A stretch of DNA of 64,000 bases, taken from positions 124,001 through 188,000 of the forward strand of contig JACKKF010000006.1 in assembly GCA_020637555.1 (NCBI GenBank). Direction: 5' to 3'. Below are positions 33,450-42,317 of the stretch, piece by piece. The DNA comes from Rhodobacter sp. (GTDB lineage Bacteria > Pseudomonadota > Alphaproteobacteria > Rhodobacterales > Rhodobacteraceae). Positions within the stretch are counted from its first letter, which is position 1. Each line of letters starts with the position of its first letter. A program made the translations under genes and the position numbers. The notes below the pieces were generated by a model. The model was not told the origin of the DNA, did not search any database, and was given only the letters and a program-made list of their open reading frames with translations.

Positions 33450-34637
33450 GTGCTTCTGGACAGTGTCATCGTCCTGGTCATCCTGCTGGCCAGCGCCGTC
33501 CTGTGGCGGCCGTCCCTGCGGCACTGGCCCGTGTGGCGGGCCATGGTGACGCCCCTGGCCTCGATCATCGGATCGGGTTTTCTGGTGCTGGGCCCTCTGC
33601 TCAATCACGCCTATGGGGCCTGGGCGCCCCTGGCCATGGCCGGCCTGTGCGCGGCGGCCTGGGGGTTCGGCGTGGCGATCCGCGACAACATGGCGGTGAT
33701 CGGCGACGAACTGGACGCTGGCGAAGGATTGTGGGCCGAGGGCGTGGCCTCGGCTCTGCTGGGCTTTGCCTACATGATTTCGGTCGCCTATTACCTCAAC
33801 CTCTTCGGTGCCTTTGCCCTGTCGCTGACCCCCTGGACCGACCCGTTCAGCGCGCGGCTGCTGACCAGCGCGGTCTATCTGCTGATCCTGGGGGTCGGCA
33901 TGACCAAGGGGTTCGCACTGCTCGAAACGATGGAATATGCCTCGGTCGCGCTGAAGCTGGCGATCATCGCCGGGCTTCTGGTGGCGCTGATGGTGCATTT
34001 TTCCGGCATGGCGGTCACCGGATCGCTGATCACCGCCCCGGCCCGCGTTACCGGCTGGGCGGCGCTGACCTTGCTTTTTGGCATGATCGTCACCGTGCAG
34101 GGATTCGAGACATCGCGCTATCTGGGACATGCCTATGACGCGCCGACGCGCATCCGGTCCATGCGACTGGCGCAGATCGTGTCCACCGGCATTTACCTGG
34201 TGTATATCACGCTGATCGCCTTCACCTTTGCGCCGGACCCGGCGCACCTGTCGGAAACGGCGATCGTGGACATGATGGCGCAGGTCTCGCCGGTGTTGCC
34301 GCTGTTTCTGGTTGCCGCCGCGCTGGCGGCGCAATTCTCGGCGGCGGTGGCGGATACCTCGGGGTCGGGCGGGCTGATCGCCGAACTCAGCCGCAACCGG
34401 ATCACGCCGCGGCGTGCCTATGCGGTCACGGTGGCGCTGGGCCTGGCGATCACCTGGGCGGCCGATGTGTTCCAGATCATCTCCTATGCCTCGCGTGCGT
34501 TCGCGGCCTATTACGCGGTGCAGGCGGGCATCGCGGCGGTGCGCGTCTGGCCCCGGCGCAAGGGGCGCGCGGTGGTGCACGCGGCGCTTGCCGTGCTGGC
34601 GGCGGCGGTGGTGATCTTCGGCACCCCGGTCGCCTAG
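33450..34637 (+). CDS. APC-superfamily-like integral membrane transporter, uncharacterised
   Basis: Membrane protein of 395 residues with about eleven hydrophobic segments. The TM1-like motif ASIIGSGFLVLGPLL has the Gly-Ser-Gly turn seen where substrates bind in amino-acid/polyamine permeases, and a second glycine/serine-rich turn DTSGSGGLIAEL is near residue 305. Overall similarity to named APC members looks low. GTG at 33450 is chosen because GAGGGAGG sits 5 nt upstream. Substrate unknown. It starts immediately beyond the rpmE terminator. Confidence 0.65.
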   Translation: MLLDSVIVLVILLASAVLWRPSLRHWPVWRAMVTPLASIIGSGFLVLGPLLNHAYGAWAPLAMAGLCAAAWGFGVAIRDNMAVIGDELDAGEGLWAEGVASALLGFAYMISVAYYLNLFGAFALSLTPWTDPFSARLLTSAVYLLILGVGMTKGFALLETMEYASVALKLAIIAGLLVALMVHFSGMAVTGSLITAPARVTGWAALTLLFGMIVTVQGFETSRYLGHAYDAPTRIRSMRLAQIVSTGIYLVYITLIAFTFAPDPAHLSETAIVDMMAQVSPVLPLFLVAAALAAQFSAAVADTSGSGGLIAELSRNRITPRRAYAVTVALGLAITWAADVFQIISYASRAFAAYYAVQAGIAAVRVWPRRKGRAVVHAALAVLAAAVVIFGTPVA

Positions 34638-34719
34638 GGCGCATCGGCGCTTCCATCGGGCGGGCGCTCAGCCTATTGTCGCCGCCACGCAAATCGCGTG
34701 GGGAAGACAAGGAAGAACC

Positions 34720-35529
34720 GTGGCGCATATCATCGTCACCGGCAACGAAAAGGGCGGGTCGGGCAAGTCCACGACCGCCATGCACATCGCCACCGCCCTG
34801 GCGCGGATGGGGCACAGGGTCGGGGCGCTGGATCTCGACGTGCGCCAGCGCAGCTTTGGCCGCTACATCGAGAACCGGGTCGCCTTTTGCGAGCGCGAGC
34901 GCCTGACGCTGCCGACCCCGCAATACGCCGACCTGCCCGAGGTCGATCCAGCCACCCTGGCGCCGAACGAGAACATCAACGATCACCGCCTGGGCGAGGC
35001 CATGGCCGCCCTGGACGCGGATTGCGATTTCATCGTCATCGATTGCCCGGGCAGTCACACCCGACTGGCGCAGGTCGCGCATTCGCTGGCGGATACGCTT
35101 GTCACCCCGCTGAACGACAGTTTCGTGGATTTCGATCTGCTGGCGCGGATCGACCCCAACACGAATGCCGTGATCGGGCCGTCGATCTATGCCGAGATGG
35201 TCTGGCAAGCGCGCCAGCTCAGGGCGCAGGCGGGTTTGAAACCCATCGACTGGATCGTTCTGCGCAACCGTCTGGGCGCGCAGCAGATGCACAACAAGCG
35301 CAAGGTTGGCGAGGCCCTGGACGCCCTGGCCCGGCGCATCGGCTTCAGGGTGGCGCCCGGTTTTTCCGAACGCGTCATCTTCCGCGAGCTGTTCCCCCGC
35401 GGCCTGACGCTGCTGGACCTGCGCGACACCGGGGTCGAGCAGTTGAACATCTCGAATGTTGCCGCGCGGCAGGAATTGCGCGACCTGCTGGCCGCGCTTC
35501 GCCTGCCGGGCGTTGCCGTCAGTGTTTGA
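34720..35529 (+). CDS. mipZ: division-site positioning ATPase MipZ
   Basis: ParA/MinD-type ATPase that forms a gradient from ParB and blocks FtsZ away from mid-cell in Alphaproteobacteria. The 269-residue protein has the deviant Walker A KGGSGKSTTAMH (11-22), the Walker B strand FIVIDCPGSHTRLAQ (about 105-119) and the MipZ-specific central block around FVDFDLLARIDP. GTG start with GGAAG upstream. The 3' end overlaps by 11 nt with a small convergent gene. Confidence 0.92.
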   Translation: MAHIIVTGNEKGGSGKSTTAMHIATALARMGHRVGALDLDVRQRSFGRYIENRVAFCERERLTLPTPQYADLPEVDPATLAPNENINDHRLGEAMAALDADCDFIVIDCPGSHTRLAQVAHSLADTLVTPLNDSFVDFDLLARIDPNTNAVIGPSIYAEMVWQARQLRAQAGLKPIDWIVLRNRLGAQQMHNKRKVGEALDALARRIGFRVAPGFSERVIFRELFPRGLTLLDLRDTGVEQLNISNVAARQELRDLLAALRLPGVAVSV

Positions 35530-35677
35530 AGAACCGCTTTTCGGGCAGTTGATCCGGAAGCGACTTGTGCAGGTCTTCCAGGCGCGCCAGAACGCGATCT
35601 TCCTCATCCGCGAAGATGTTGAACGGCAGCTTCACGGCCTGGCCCAGAAAGCCGAAGGTGGTGGGTTGAGATTTCAT
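35519..35677 (-). CDS. 52-residue conserved-looking small protein, function unknown
   Basis: MKSQPTTFGFLGQAVKLPFN opens a 52-residue protein; the rest is acidic then basic (ADEEDRVLARLEDLHKSLP). AAAGGGAAA lies at proper distance before the ATG at 35677 and codon use is like the neighbours. It is convergent with mipZ and overlaps its last 11 nt. No signal peptide, cysteines or membrane segment. Product not recognised. Confidence 0.6.
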   Translation of the reverse strand: MKSQPTTFGFLGQAVKLPFNIFADEEDRVLARLEDLHKSLPDQLPEKRFFKH

Positions 35678-35845
35678 CGCGGTTTCCCTTTCGCGTTGTG
35701 ATCTGAGTGCATCCTGCCGCCCGGCTGTGGCGGGAATGGGGCGGTGCCGGGGTGCTTTGGCGGTAACACCGGGGCGGCGCTTGCGGGTGCGGGATGCATT
35801 GGGGTAAACCATGAACATCCATTTGCGCGACTCAAGGCGGCCCCG

Positions 35846-37180
35846 ATGCTTTCCCTCGTCTGGTTCCAACGCGATCTGCGGGTGCAGGATCACCCGGGGC
35901 TGGTCTGGGCGGCCGGGCAGGGGGCAGTTCTGCCGGTCTATGTGGTCGAGCCGGATCTCTGGGCCCAGCCCGAGGCCGCCGCGCGTCACCACGCCTTTCT
36001 CGAGGAATGCCTGACCGGGTTGCGCGCCGATCTGGCGCGGGCGGGGCAACCCCTGGTGCTGCGCGCGGGCGATGCGGTCGAGGTCCTGTCACGCCTGCAT
36101 GGCAAACACGGCTTTTCGCAACTCGTGACGCTCGACGCGCCCTCGACCGCCTGGAGCCGGGCGCGTGACCGCCGCGTCGCCGATTGGGCGCGCAGCCGCG
36201 GGCTGGCCTGGGCGGTGCTGCCGCAACCGATCCATGGTGCGCCGCTGCCAGCCCCCGCGCTGCCCCCCGTGACCGAGGGCACCGGCGCCCTGCCCGGGCT
36301 GAGGGCGCTGGGTCTGACCGAGGACCGCTGCCCCTTCCGCCAGCCTGGCGGGCGGGCCGCGGGCGAGCAGACGCTCGAGGCCTTTTTGAGCGCGCGTGCG
36401 CAGGGCTATGCCCGCGGTCGCGCCACGCTGACCGGAGCCGAGCGCACGGGATCGCGCCTGTCGGCCTATCTGGCGTGGGGCGTGCTTTCCGTGCGCGAGG
36501 TTCTGGACGCAGCCCGCGCCCGGCGCACCGAGGACAACGCGCAGGGGCTCAGGGCCTTTGCCGCGCAACTGGCGCGTCGGACCGTGGCCGCGCTGCCCGA
36601 TCCCGGCGTTCCCGCCGATGTCGATCCCGCGCGCCTCGCGGCCTGGCAGGGCGGCGAGACGGGCCTGCCCTTTGTGGACGCGGCGATGCGCGCCCTGGCC
36701 GCGACGGGGTGGCTGAACGCTCGCACGCGGGGACTCGTGGCCTCGGTCGGTTGCCACCACCTGGGGCTGGACTGGCGGGTGGTGGGCGCCCGCCTGGCGC
36801 GGTTGAGCACCGATTTCGATCCCGCGCTGCACGGTGCGGCGATGCGCGCGGTCGCCGGCACGGACACGGCGCCGCGCGTGCCCGATCCGGTGGCCGTGGG
36901 TCGCCAGCAGGCGCTGGACGGGGCGTTCATCCGCCGCTGGGTGCCGGAACTTGCCCCGGTGCCCGAGGCGCATCTGCACACGCCCTGGTGCTGGCCCGGT
37001 GCGCGGGGTCTGCGCTATCCCGAGCCGATCGTGGACCCCGCCAGCGCCGCGCGCGCCGCACGCGCCGCCATCCGCGCGCGTCAGACTTCGCCGCGCGCGC
37101 CCCGGCCCGTGCTGGTCGAACCCCTGCCCATGCGGGCCCAGGGGCGCCAGATGGCGCTGGACCTGCGCGCCCCCGGTTAG
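35846..37180 (+). CDS. cryptochrome/DNA photolyase family protein, divergent
   Basis: FAD flavoprotein of 444 residues. The N-terminal photolyase domain (about 1-125) starts LVWFQRDLRVQDHPGL. The helical FAD domain has GSRLSAYLAWGVLSVREV (about 210), WQGGETGLPFVDAAMRALAA (about 268), DWRVVGARLARLSTDFDPAL and FIRRWVPELAPVPE. However, the usual NRMRM/R loop reads NARTRGLVAS, the stretch normally Q/N-rich (NxGNWQW) reads LHGAAMRAVAG, and the F-x-REL-x-W block is degenerate. Repair activity is therefore uncertain. Start at 35846 is inferred from homology. Confidence 0.82.
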   Translation: MLSLVWFQRDLRVQDHPGLVWAAGQGAVLPVYVVEPDLWAQPEAAARHHAFLEECLTGLRADLARAGQPLVLRAGDAVEVLSRLHGKHGFSQLVTLDAPSTAWSRARDRRVADWARSRGLAWAVLPQPIHGAPLPAPALPPVTEGTGALPGLRALGLTEDRCPFRQPGGRAAGEQTLEAFLSARAQGYARGRATLTGAERTGSRLSAYLAWGVLSVREVLDAARARRTEDNAQGLRAFAAQLARRTVAALPDPGVPADVDPARLAAWQGGETGLPFVDAAMRALAATGWLNARTRGLVASVGCHHLGLDWRVVGARLARLSTDFDPALHGAAMRAVAGTDTAPRVPDPVAVGRQQALDGAFIRRWVPELAPVPEAHLHTPWCWPGARGLRYPEPIVDPASAARAARAAIRARQTSPRAPRPVLVEPLPMRAQGRQMALDLRAPG

Positions 37181-37620
37181 ACCCCGAGGTGACGCGCCAG
37201 CTTGGCCAGCGTCTGTTGACCCAGCGCCTCAGCGCCGAAGCCTTTGGCGGTTTCGTATTCGTCGGCTGTCAGGAAGACCATGCGCAGGGTCACCCGCGTG
37301 CGCCCGCCCAGGTCGTCGAATGTCACGGACGCGTCGGCGTGTTTCGGCCCGTTCTCGCCCCACAGAAGGGTATAGTCGATGCGGCGCAGGGGGTCATGGC
37401 GGGTAAAGCGGTGATGATTGGGAAAGACCGTGCCATCGGGGCCGATCATGTCGAACACCCAGTCCCCGCCCTCGCGCAGGTCGATGCGGGTGGTGCGACA
37501 CGAAAACCCCTCAGGTCCCCACCACAGCGGCAGCGCCGCGGGATCGGTCCAGGCCTGCCAGACCAGCGCGACCGGGGCGTCGATCACGCGCTCGATCACC
37601 ATGGTTCGGTCGGCGGTCAT
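37177..37620 (-). CDS. SRPBCC/AHSA1 domain protein (second of two)
   Basis: START-like hydrophobic-cavity protein of 147 residues: MVIERVIDAPVALVWQAWTD at the N-terminus, PLWWGPEGFSCRTTRIDLRE and the C-terminal LTADEYETAKGFGAEALGQQ, typical AHSA1 signatures. It overlaps the other SRPBCC gene by 4 nt and its 3' end overlaps the convergent photolyase gene by 4 nt. The operon with an ArsR regulator is widespread; ligand unknown. Confidence 0.87.
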   Translation of the reverse strand: MTADRTMVIERVIDAPVALVWQAWTDPAALPLWWGPEGFSCRTTRIDLREGGDWVFDMIGPDGTVFPNHHRFTRHDPLRRIDYTLLWGENGPKHADASVTFDDLGGRTRVTLRMVFLTADEYETAKGFGAEALGQQTLAKLARHLGV

Positions 37621-38090
37621 CGGGCCAACAACCGCTGCGCATAGTCTTCCAGTTGCGACACGACCGTGCCCCAGCCCTCGTGAAAGCCCATGGCCTCGTG
37701 CTGGGCCCGGGTCTCGGGGGTGCGGTGGCGGGCAATGGCGGTGTAACGGGTCTGCCCCTCGCCCGCGTCCTCGAACAGGATGATCGCGGTCATGAACGGG
37801 TCGGGCGCGGGTTTCCATCCCGCGGTGTAGGTGTCGGTGAACACCAGCTTTTCGTCGGGGATCACTTCCAGATAGACACCCTTGTTCTCGATCAGGGTGC
37901 CGTCGACCTCGAAGGTGGTGTTGCAATGCCCGCCTGCCCGCACGTCCAGATCGCAGGCCGTGACCTTGTGCGGCCGTGGCACGAAGAATTCCTTCATGTG
38001 CCGCGGCGTGGTCCAGCATTCGTAAAGCAGCGCGCGGGGCGCCTTGACCGTGCGGGTCAGGATCAGGTCGGTTTCGGGATCAAGGTCCAT
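37617..38090 (-). CDS. SRPBCC/AHSA1 domain protein (first of two)
   Basis: Protein of 157 residues with the AHSA1 pattern: LILTRTVKAPRALLYECWTT, HMKEFFVPRPHKVTACDLDV, then MTAIILFEDAGEGQTRYTAI and HEAMGFHEGWGTVVSQLEDY. It has START-fold characteristics like the neighbour but is clearly diverged from it. The start at 38090 lies within the ArsR gene's last 11 nt, indicating translational coupling. Role unknown; likely controlled by the ArsR product. Confidence 0.87.
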   Translation of the reverse strand: MDLDPETDLILTRTVKAPRALLYECWTTPRHMKEFFVPRPHKVTACDLDVRAGGHCNTTFEVDGTLIENKGVYLEVIPDEKLVFTDTYTAGWKPAPDPFMTAIILFEDAGEGQTRYTAIARHRTPETRAQHEAMGFHEGWGTVVSQLEDYAQRLLAR

Positions 38091-38427
38091 CTGCGCGTTC
38101 CTCCATGAGCGTGGCGACATAGGCGTCCAGCCGGTCCAGGCGGCCCTCCCACAGGGCGCGCTGGTCATCCAGCCAGGTCTGGACGGGGACAAAGGCGGCG
38201 GGAACCACGGCGCAGGTGCGCACCCGCCCGTCCTTGCGCGATTCGATCAGCCCGGCCGTTTCCAGTTTCTTCAGGTGCCCCATCAGCGAGGGCAGGGCCA
38301 TGGCAAAGGGCCCGGCCAGTTCGCCAACCGTGGCGGGCCCCCGCACCAGCCGTTCCAGCAGCGCCCGCCGCGTCGGATCGGCGAGGGCCTGAAACAGGGC
38401 GTCGAGGGCGGGGTCATGCTTAGCCAT
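38080..38427 (-). CDS. ArsR-family transcriptional regulator
   Basis: Winged helix protein of 115 residues: ALDALFQALADPTRRALLERL, then LAGPFAMALPSLMGHLKKLE as recognition helix and GLIESRKDGRVRTCAV as wing. No CxC metal site is present, so it is not a metal sensor of the ArsR/SmtB type; it belongs to the subgroup paired with SRPBCC genes. First gene of a three-gene minus-strand operon, start at 38427 preceded by TAGG. It is divergent from malate synthase. Confidence 0.9.
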   Translation of the reverse strand: MAKHDPALDALFQALADPTRRALLERLVRGPATVGELAGPFAMALPSLMGHLKKLETAGLIESRKDGRVRTCAVVPAAFVPVQTWLDDQRALWEGRLDRLDAYVATLMEERADGP

Positions 38428-38532
38428 TTGCCTAAGTATTGCCGCTCGGCACCGAGTTGGCAAGAAAAAGAGTCGCGGTCGATTTTCAGGATTTCCTTGA
38501 AACTGCCCCGGGACTGGGGCCTGCTGCCGTTG

Positions 38533-38562
38533 TTGCCTATCGGAAACCTGATCCCCTATTGT
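38533..38562 (+). promoter_or_regulatory. candidate promoter of glcB
   Basis: TTGCCT (38533-38538) and TATTGT (38557-38562) with 18-nt spacing, about 40 nt before the glcB ATG, in the 173-bp gap shared with the divergent ArsR gene. Confidence 0.35.
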
Positions 38563-38600
38563 ATCCGGTAGCATACCGAACGCAGCAGAAGAGGGCGAGG

Positions 38601-40754
38601 ATGACCCAACGCATCGACAAGCACGGCCTGAAGGTCGATCTGCAACTGGCCGAATTCCTCGAAACCCGTGCGCTGCCGGGGTCGGGAATCGACGCCGGGG
38701 CGTTCTGGCAGGCGTTTTCCGAGATCGCGCACGATCTGGCGCCCCGGAACCGGGCGCTTCTGGACATGCGTGACAGCCTTCAGGCGCAGATCGACGACTG
38801 GCACCGCACCCATCGCGGGGCGCCGCACAATGCCCAGGCCTATCGCACCTTTCTTGAGGAAATCGGCTACCTCTTGCCCGAAGGCGACGACTTCCAGATC
38901 GAGACCACGAATGTGGACCCCGAGATCGCCTCGGTCGCGGGGCCGCAACTGGTGGTGCCGATCACCAACGCCCGCTATGCGCTGAATGCCGCGAATGCGC
39001 GCTGGGGCAGCCTGTATGACGGGCTCTATGGCACGGACGCGATGGGAACCCCGGCGCCCAAAGGGGGCTATGACCGGGGCAGGGGGGCGCGTGTCGTCGC
39101 CCGTGCCCGCGTGTTCCTGGACGAATCCTTTCCGATCCAGGGCACCAGCCACGCCGATGCGCGGCGCTACACGGTCAAGGACGGCGCGCTTCTGGTCGAT
39201 GATCTTCCCCTGATGCAGCCCGGGAAGTTCGCGGGCTATACCGGCAATCCCAAGGCGCCGGATTCGGTGCTGCTGGTGAACCACGGCCTGCATGTGGAGC
39301 TGGTCTTTGATCGCGCGCACCCGATCGGCGGGCGGGATCAGGCGCTTTTGGCCGATGTCCGGCTGGAAAGCGCCCTGACCGCGATCATGGACTGCGAGGA
39401 TTCGGTTGCCTGCGTGGATGCCGAGGACAAGGTCCAGGCCTATGCCAACTGGCTGGGCCTGATGCGCGGCGATCTGGCCGAGACCTTCCGCAAGGGTGAC
39501 CAGACGATCGCGCGCAAGCTGGCGGCGGACCGGGTGTTCACCGCACCCGATGGCGGCGAACGGGTGCTGAAGGGCCGCGCGCTGCTCTGGGTGCGCAACG
39601 TGGGCCACCTGATGACCAATCCGGCGGTTCTGCTGAAGGATGGCGGCGAGATCCCCGAGGGGATCATGGATGCCGTGATCACCACGCTGATCGCGCGCCA
39701 CGACCTGCAAAAGACGGACGGGCCGCGCAATTCGGTCACGGGGTCGATGTATGTGGTGAAGCCCAAGATGCACGGCCCGGACGAGGTGGCCTTTGCGGTC
39801 GCGCTTTTCGACCGGGTCGAGGCCGCGCTGGGGCTGGCGCCCAACACCGTCAAGCTGGGCATCATGGACGAGGAGCGCCGCACCTCGGCCAACCTCAAGG
39901 AGTGCATCCGCGCGGCGAAGTACCGGGTCGCGTTCATCAACACGGGCTTTCTGGACCGCACCGGCGACGAGATCCACACCTCGATGGAGGCCGGCCCCTT
40001 CAGCCGCAAGGATTTCATCAAGCGCAAGCCCTGGATCAAGGCCTATGAGGACCGCAACGTCGATATCGGCCTGGAATGCGGGCTGTCCGGCAAGGCGCAG
40101 ATCGGCAAGGGCATGTGGGCCGCGCCCGACCTGATGGCGGCGATGCTGGACCAGAAGATCGACCACCCGCGCGCCGGTGCGAACACCGCCTGGGTTCCCA
40201 GCCCCACCGCCGCCACGCTGCACGCGCTGCACTACCACAAGGTCGATGTGTTCGCGGTTCAGAAACGGATGGCCGGTGGCGGGCGGCGCGCGCATCTGGA
40301 AACCCTGCTGGAAATCCCGCTGGCGAGCTATCGCAAATGGTCCGAGGCGCAGATCCTGGCCGAGGTCGAGAACAACGCGCAGGGCATCCTGGGCTATGTG
40401 GTGCGCTGGATCGACCAAGGGGTCGGATGCTCGAAGGTGCCCGACATCCATGATGTGGGGCTGATGGAGGACCGCGCGACCTGCCGGATCTCGTCGCAGC
40501 ATGTGGCGAACTGGCTGCATCACGGGGTGGTCAGCGAGGCGCAGGTGATGGAGGCCATGAAGCGCATGGCGCTCGTCGTCGACCGTCAGAACGCGGACGA
40601 TCCCTTTTACACGCCGATGGCGCCGGGGTTCGACACGGTGGCGTTTCAGGCGGCCTGCGATCTGGTGTTCAAGGGGCGGGTGCAGCCCTCGGGGTATACC
40701 GAACCCGTTCTGCACGCCCGGCGCCTGGAACTGAAGGCGCTGCGCAACGGCTGA
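38601..40754 (+). CDS. glcB: malate synthase G
   Basis: Condenses glyoxylate with acetyl-CoA to malate. At 717 residues it is the G isoform. Diagnostic parts are TAIMDCEDSVACVDAEDKVQ (metal-binding Glu and Asp), the NSVTGSMYVVKPKMHGPDEV block, LGIMDEERRTSANLKECI and, near the C-terminus, GCSKVPDIHDVGLMEDRATC. GGGCGAGG precedes the ATG. No isocitrate lyase gene is in the window, so glyoxylate may come from glycolate, allantoin/urate breakdown or the ethylmalonyl-CoA pathway (inference). Confidence 0.96.
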   Translation: MTQRIDKHGLKVDLQLAEFLETRALPGSGIDAGAFWQAFSEIAHDLAPRNRALLDMRDSLQAQIDDWHRTHRGAPHNAQAYRTFLEEIGYLLPEGDDFQIETTNVDPEIASVAGPQLVVPITNARYALNAANARWGSLYDGLYGTDAMGTPAPKGGYDRGRGARVVARARVFLDESFPIQGTSHADARRYTVKDGALLVDDLPLMQPGKFAGYTGNPKAPDSVLLVNHGLHVELVFDRAHPIGGRDQALLADVRLESALTAIMDCEDSVACVDAEDKVQAYANWLGLMRGDLAETFRKGDQTIARKLAADRVFTAPDGGERVLKGRALLWVRNVGHLMTNPAVLLKDGGEIPEGIMDAVITTLIARHDLQKTDGPRNSVTGSMYVVKPKMHGPDEVAFAVALFDRVEAALGLAPNTVKLGIMDEERRTSANLKECIRAAKYRVAFINTGFLDRTGDEIHTSMEAGPFSRKDFIKRKPWIKAYEDRNVDIGLECGLSGKAQIGKGMWAAPDLMAAMLDQKIDHPRAGANTAWVPSPTAATLHALHYHKVDVFAVQKRMAGGGRRAHLETLLEIPLASYRKWSEAQILAEVENNAQGILGYVVRWIDQGVGCSKVPDIHDVGLMEDRATCRISSQHVANWLHHGVVSEAQVMEAMKRMALVVDRQNADDPFYTPMAPGFDTVAFQAACDLVFKGRVQPSGYTEPVLHARRLELKALRNG

Positions 40755-40770
40755 TGGGGCGTGACGGGGG

Positions 40771-40862
40771 GTGCGGGGGGCCGCATGCCCCCCTGCACCC
40801 CGCCCAAGGGGGTTTTCCACCCCCTTGGAACCCCCGAGGATATTTCCGGCACAAAGATGAAC
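40771..40862. repeat. intergenic palindromic element with two hairpins between glcB and rimO
   Basis: Contains a CCAAGGGGG/CCCCCTTGG 9-bp perfect stem with loop TTTTCCA (40804-40828), preceded by a second G6/C6 hairpin and followed by GGAACCCCCGAGGATATTT and ACAAAGATGAA. I recognise the CCCCCGAGGATATTT...CACAAAGATGAA stretch as a recurrent intergenic unit in Rhodobacteraceae genomes. It may act as a transcription terminator for glcB. Only one copy is visible here. Confidence 0.45.
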
Positions 40863-40909
40863 CGCGCTGGCCCCTTTTCGTGGCGGCGTCGGCGGCGTAT
40901 AGGCGCTGC

Positions 40910-42295
40910 ATGAGCCAGAACCCGCCCAACCTCCGCCCCGACCTGGCGCCCCGTGCGCTGATTCAGGATGCGCCGCGCCCGCAGGGGCGGGGCAACCAGC
41001 CCACCGTGGGCATGGTCAGTCTGGGCTGCCCCAAGGCGCTGGTGGACAGCGAACGCATCCTGACCCGTCTCAGGGCGGAAGGCTATGCGATCAGCCCCGA
41101 TTACCGGGGGGCGGATGCGGTGATCGTGAACACCTGCGGTTTCCTGGACAGCGCCAAGGCCGAGAGCCTGGAGGCGATCGGCGAGGCCCTGCGCGAAAAC
41201 GGGCGGGTCATCGTCACGGGCTGTCTGGGCGCCGAGCCCGAGTATATCACCGGCGTGCATCCCAGGGTGCTGGCCGTGACGGGGCCGCACCAGTATGAGC
41301 AGGTTCTCGATGCCGTGCACGGCGCGGTGCCGCCCGCGCCGGATCCCTTCATCGACCTGCTGCCGCCCGCAGGCATCAAGCTGACGCCCCGACATTTCAG
41401 CTATCTGAAGATTTCCGAGGGCTGCAATCACCATTGCAAGTTCTGCATCATCCCCGACATGCGTGGCCGGCTGGTCAGCCGCCCGGCCCATGCGGTGATC
41501 CGCGAGGCCGAAAAGCTGGTCGAGGCCGGCGTGCGCGAGCTTCTGGTGATCAGCCAGGATACATCGGCTTATGGTGTCGATCTGAAACATGCCGAGGACC
41601 GGGGGCACCGCGCCCATATCACCGATCTGGCGCGCGATCTGGGGTCCTTGGGCGCCTGGGTGCGGCTGCACTACGTCTATCCCTATCCGCATGTGCGCGA
41701 CCTGATCCCCCTGATGGCCGAAGGGCTGGTTCTGCCCTATCTGGATATCCCCTTTCAGCACGCGCATCCCGAGACGCTGAAACGCATGGCGCGCCCGGCG
41801 GCGGCGGCAAGAACGCTGGACGAGATCGCCCGCTGGCGCGCGGATTGCCCCGAGATCACCCTGCGGTCGACCTTTATCGTCGGCTATCCGGGCGAGACCG
41901 AGGACGAGTTCCAGACCCTGCTGGACTGGCTTGACGAGGCGCAGCTCGATCGGGTCGGCTGCTTTCAATACGAGGATGTGAAGGGCGCGCGGTCCAACGA
42001 CCTGCCGGACCATGTGCCGGCCGAGGTCAAGCAGGAACGCTGGGACCGGTTCATGGAAAAGGCCCAGGCGATCAGCGAGGCCAAGCTGGCCGCCAAGGTC
42101 GGGCGCGTGCTGCCGGTGATCGTGGATTCGGTGGATGACGAGGGCGCGACCTGCCGCACCCAGGCCGACGCGCCCGAGATCGACGGCAACCTGTTCATCG
42201 ACGAGGGGTACGAAGCCTTGCGCCCCGGCGACATCGTGACGGTCGAGGTCGACGAGGCCTCGGACTACGACCTGTGGGGCCGGGTGGTCGCCTAG
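40910..42295 (+). CDS. rimO: ribosomal protein uS12 methylthiotransferase RimO
   Basis: Radical SAM enzyme that puts a methylthio group on Asp of uS12. The 461-residue protein has the N-terminal UPF0004 domain (VGMVSLGCPKALVDSE with its cluster cysteine, NTCGFLDSAK, VTGCLGAEP), the radical SAM motif CNHHCKFC (C172, C176, C179) and the C-terminal TRAM domain (about 395-461, RVLPVIVDSVD to VTVEVDEASDYDLWG). LGCPK and the FLD motif favour RimO over MiaB. Confidence 0.95.
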   Translation: MSQNPPNLRPDLAPRALIQDAPRPQGRGNQPTVGMVSLGCPKALVDSERILTRLRAEGYAISPDYRGADAVIVNTCGFLDSAKAESLEAIGEALRENGRVIVTGCLGAEPEYITGVHPRVLAVTGPHQYEQVLDAVHGAVPPAPDPFIDLLPPAGIKLTPRHFSYLKISEGCNHHCKFCIIPDMRGRLVSRPAHAVIREAEKLVEAGVRELLVISQDTSAYGVDLKHAEDRGHRAHITDLARDLGSLGAWVRLHYVYPYPHVRDLIPLMAEGLVLPYLDIPFQHAHPETLKRMARPAAAARTLDEIARWRADCPEITLRSTFIVGYPGETEDEFQTLLDWLDEAQLDRVGCFQYEDVKGARSNDLPDHVPAEVKQERWDRFMEKAQAISEAKLAAKVGRVLPVIVDSVDDEGATCRTQADAPEIDGNLFIDEGYEALRPGDIVTVEVDEASDYDLWGRVVA

Positions 42296-42317
42296 GCGCC
42301 GCGGTCGCGCGGGCGGG

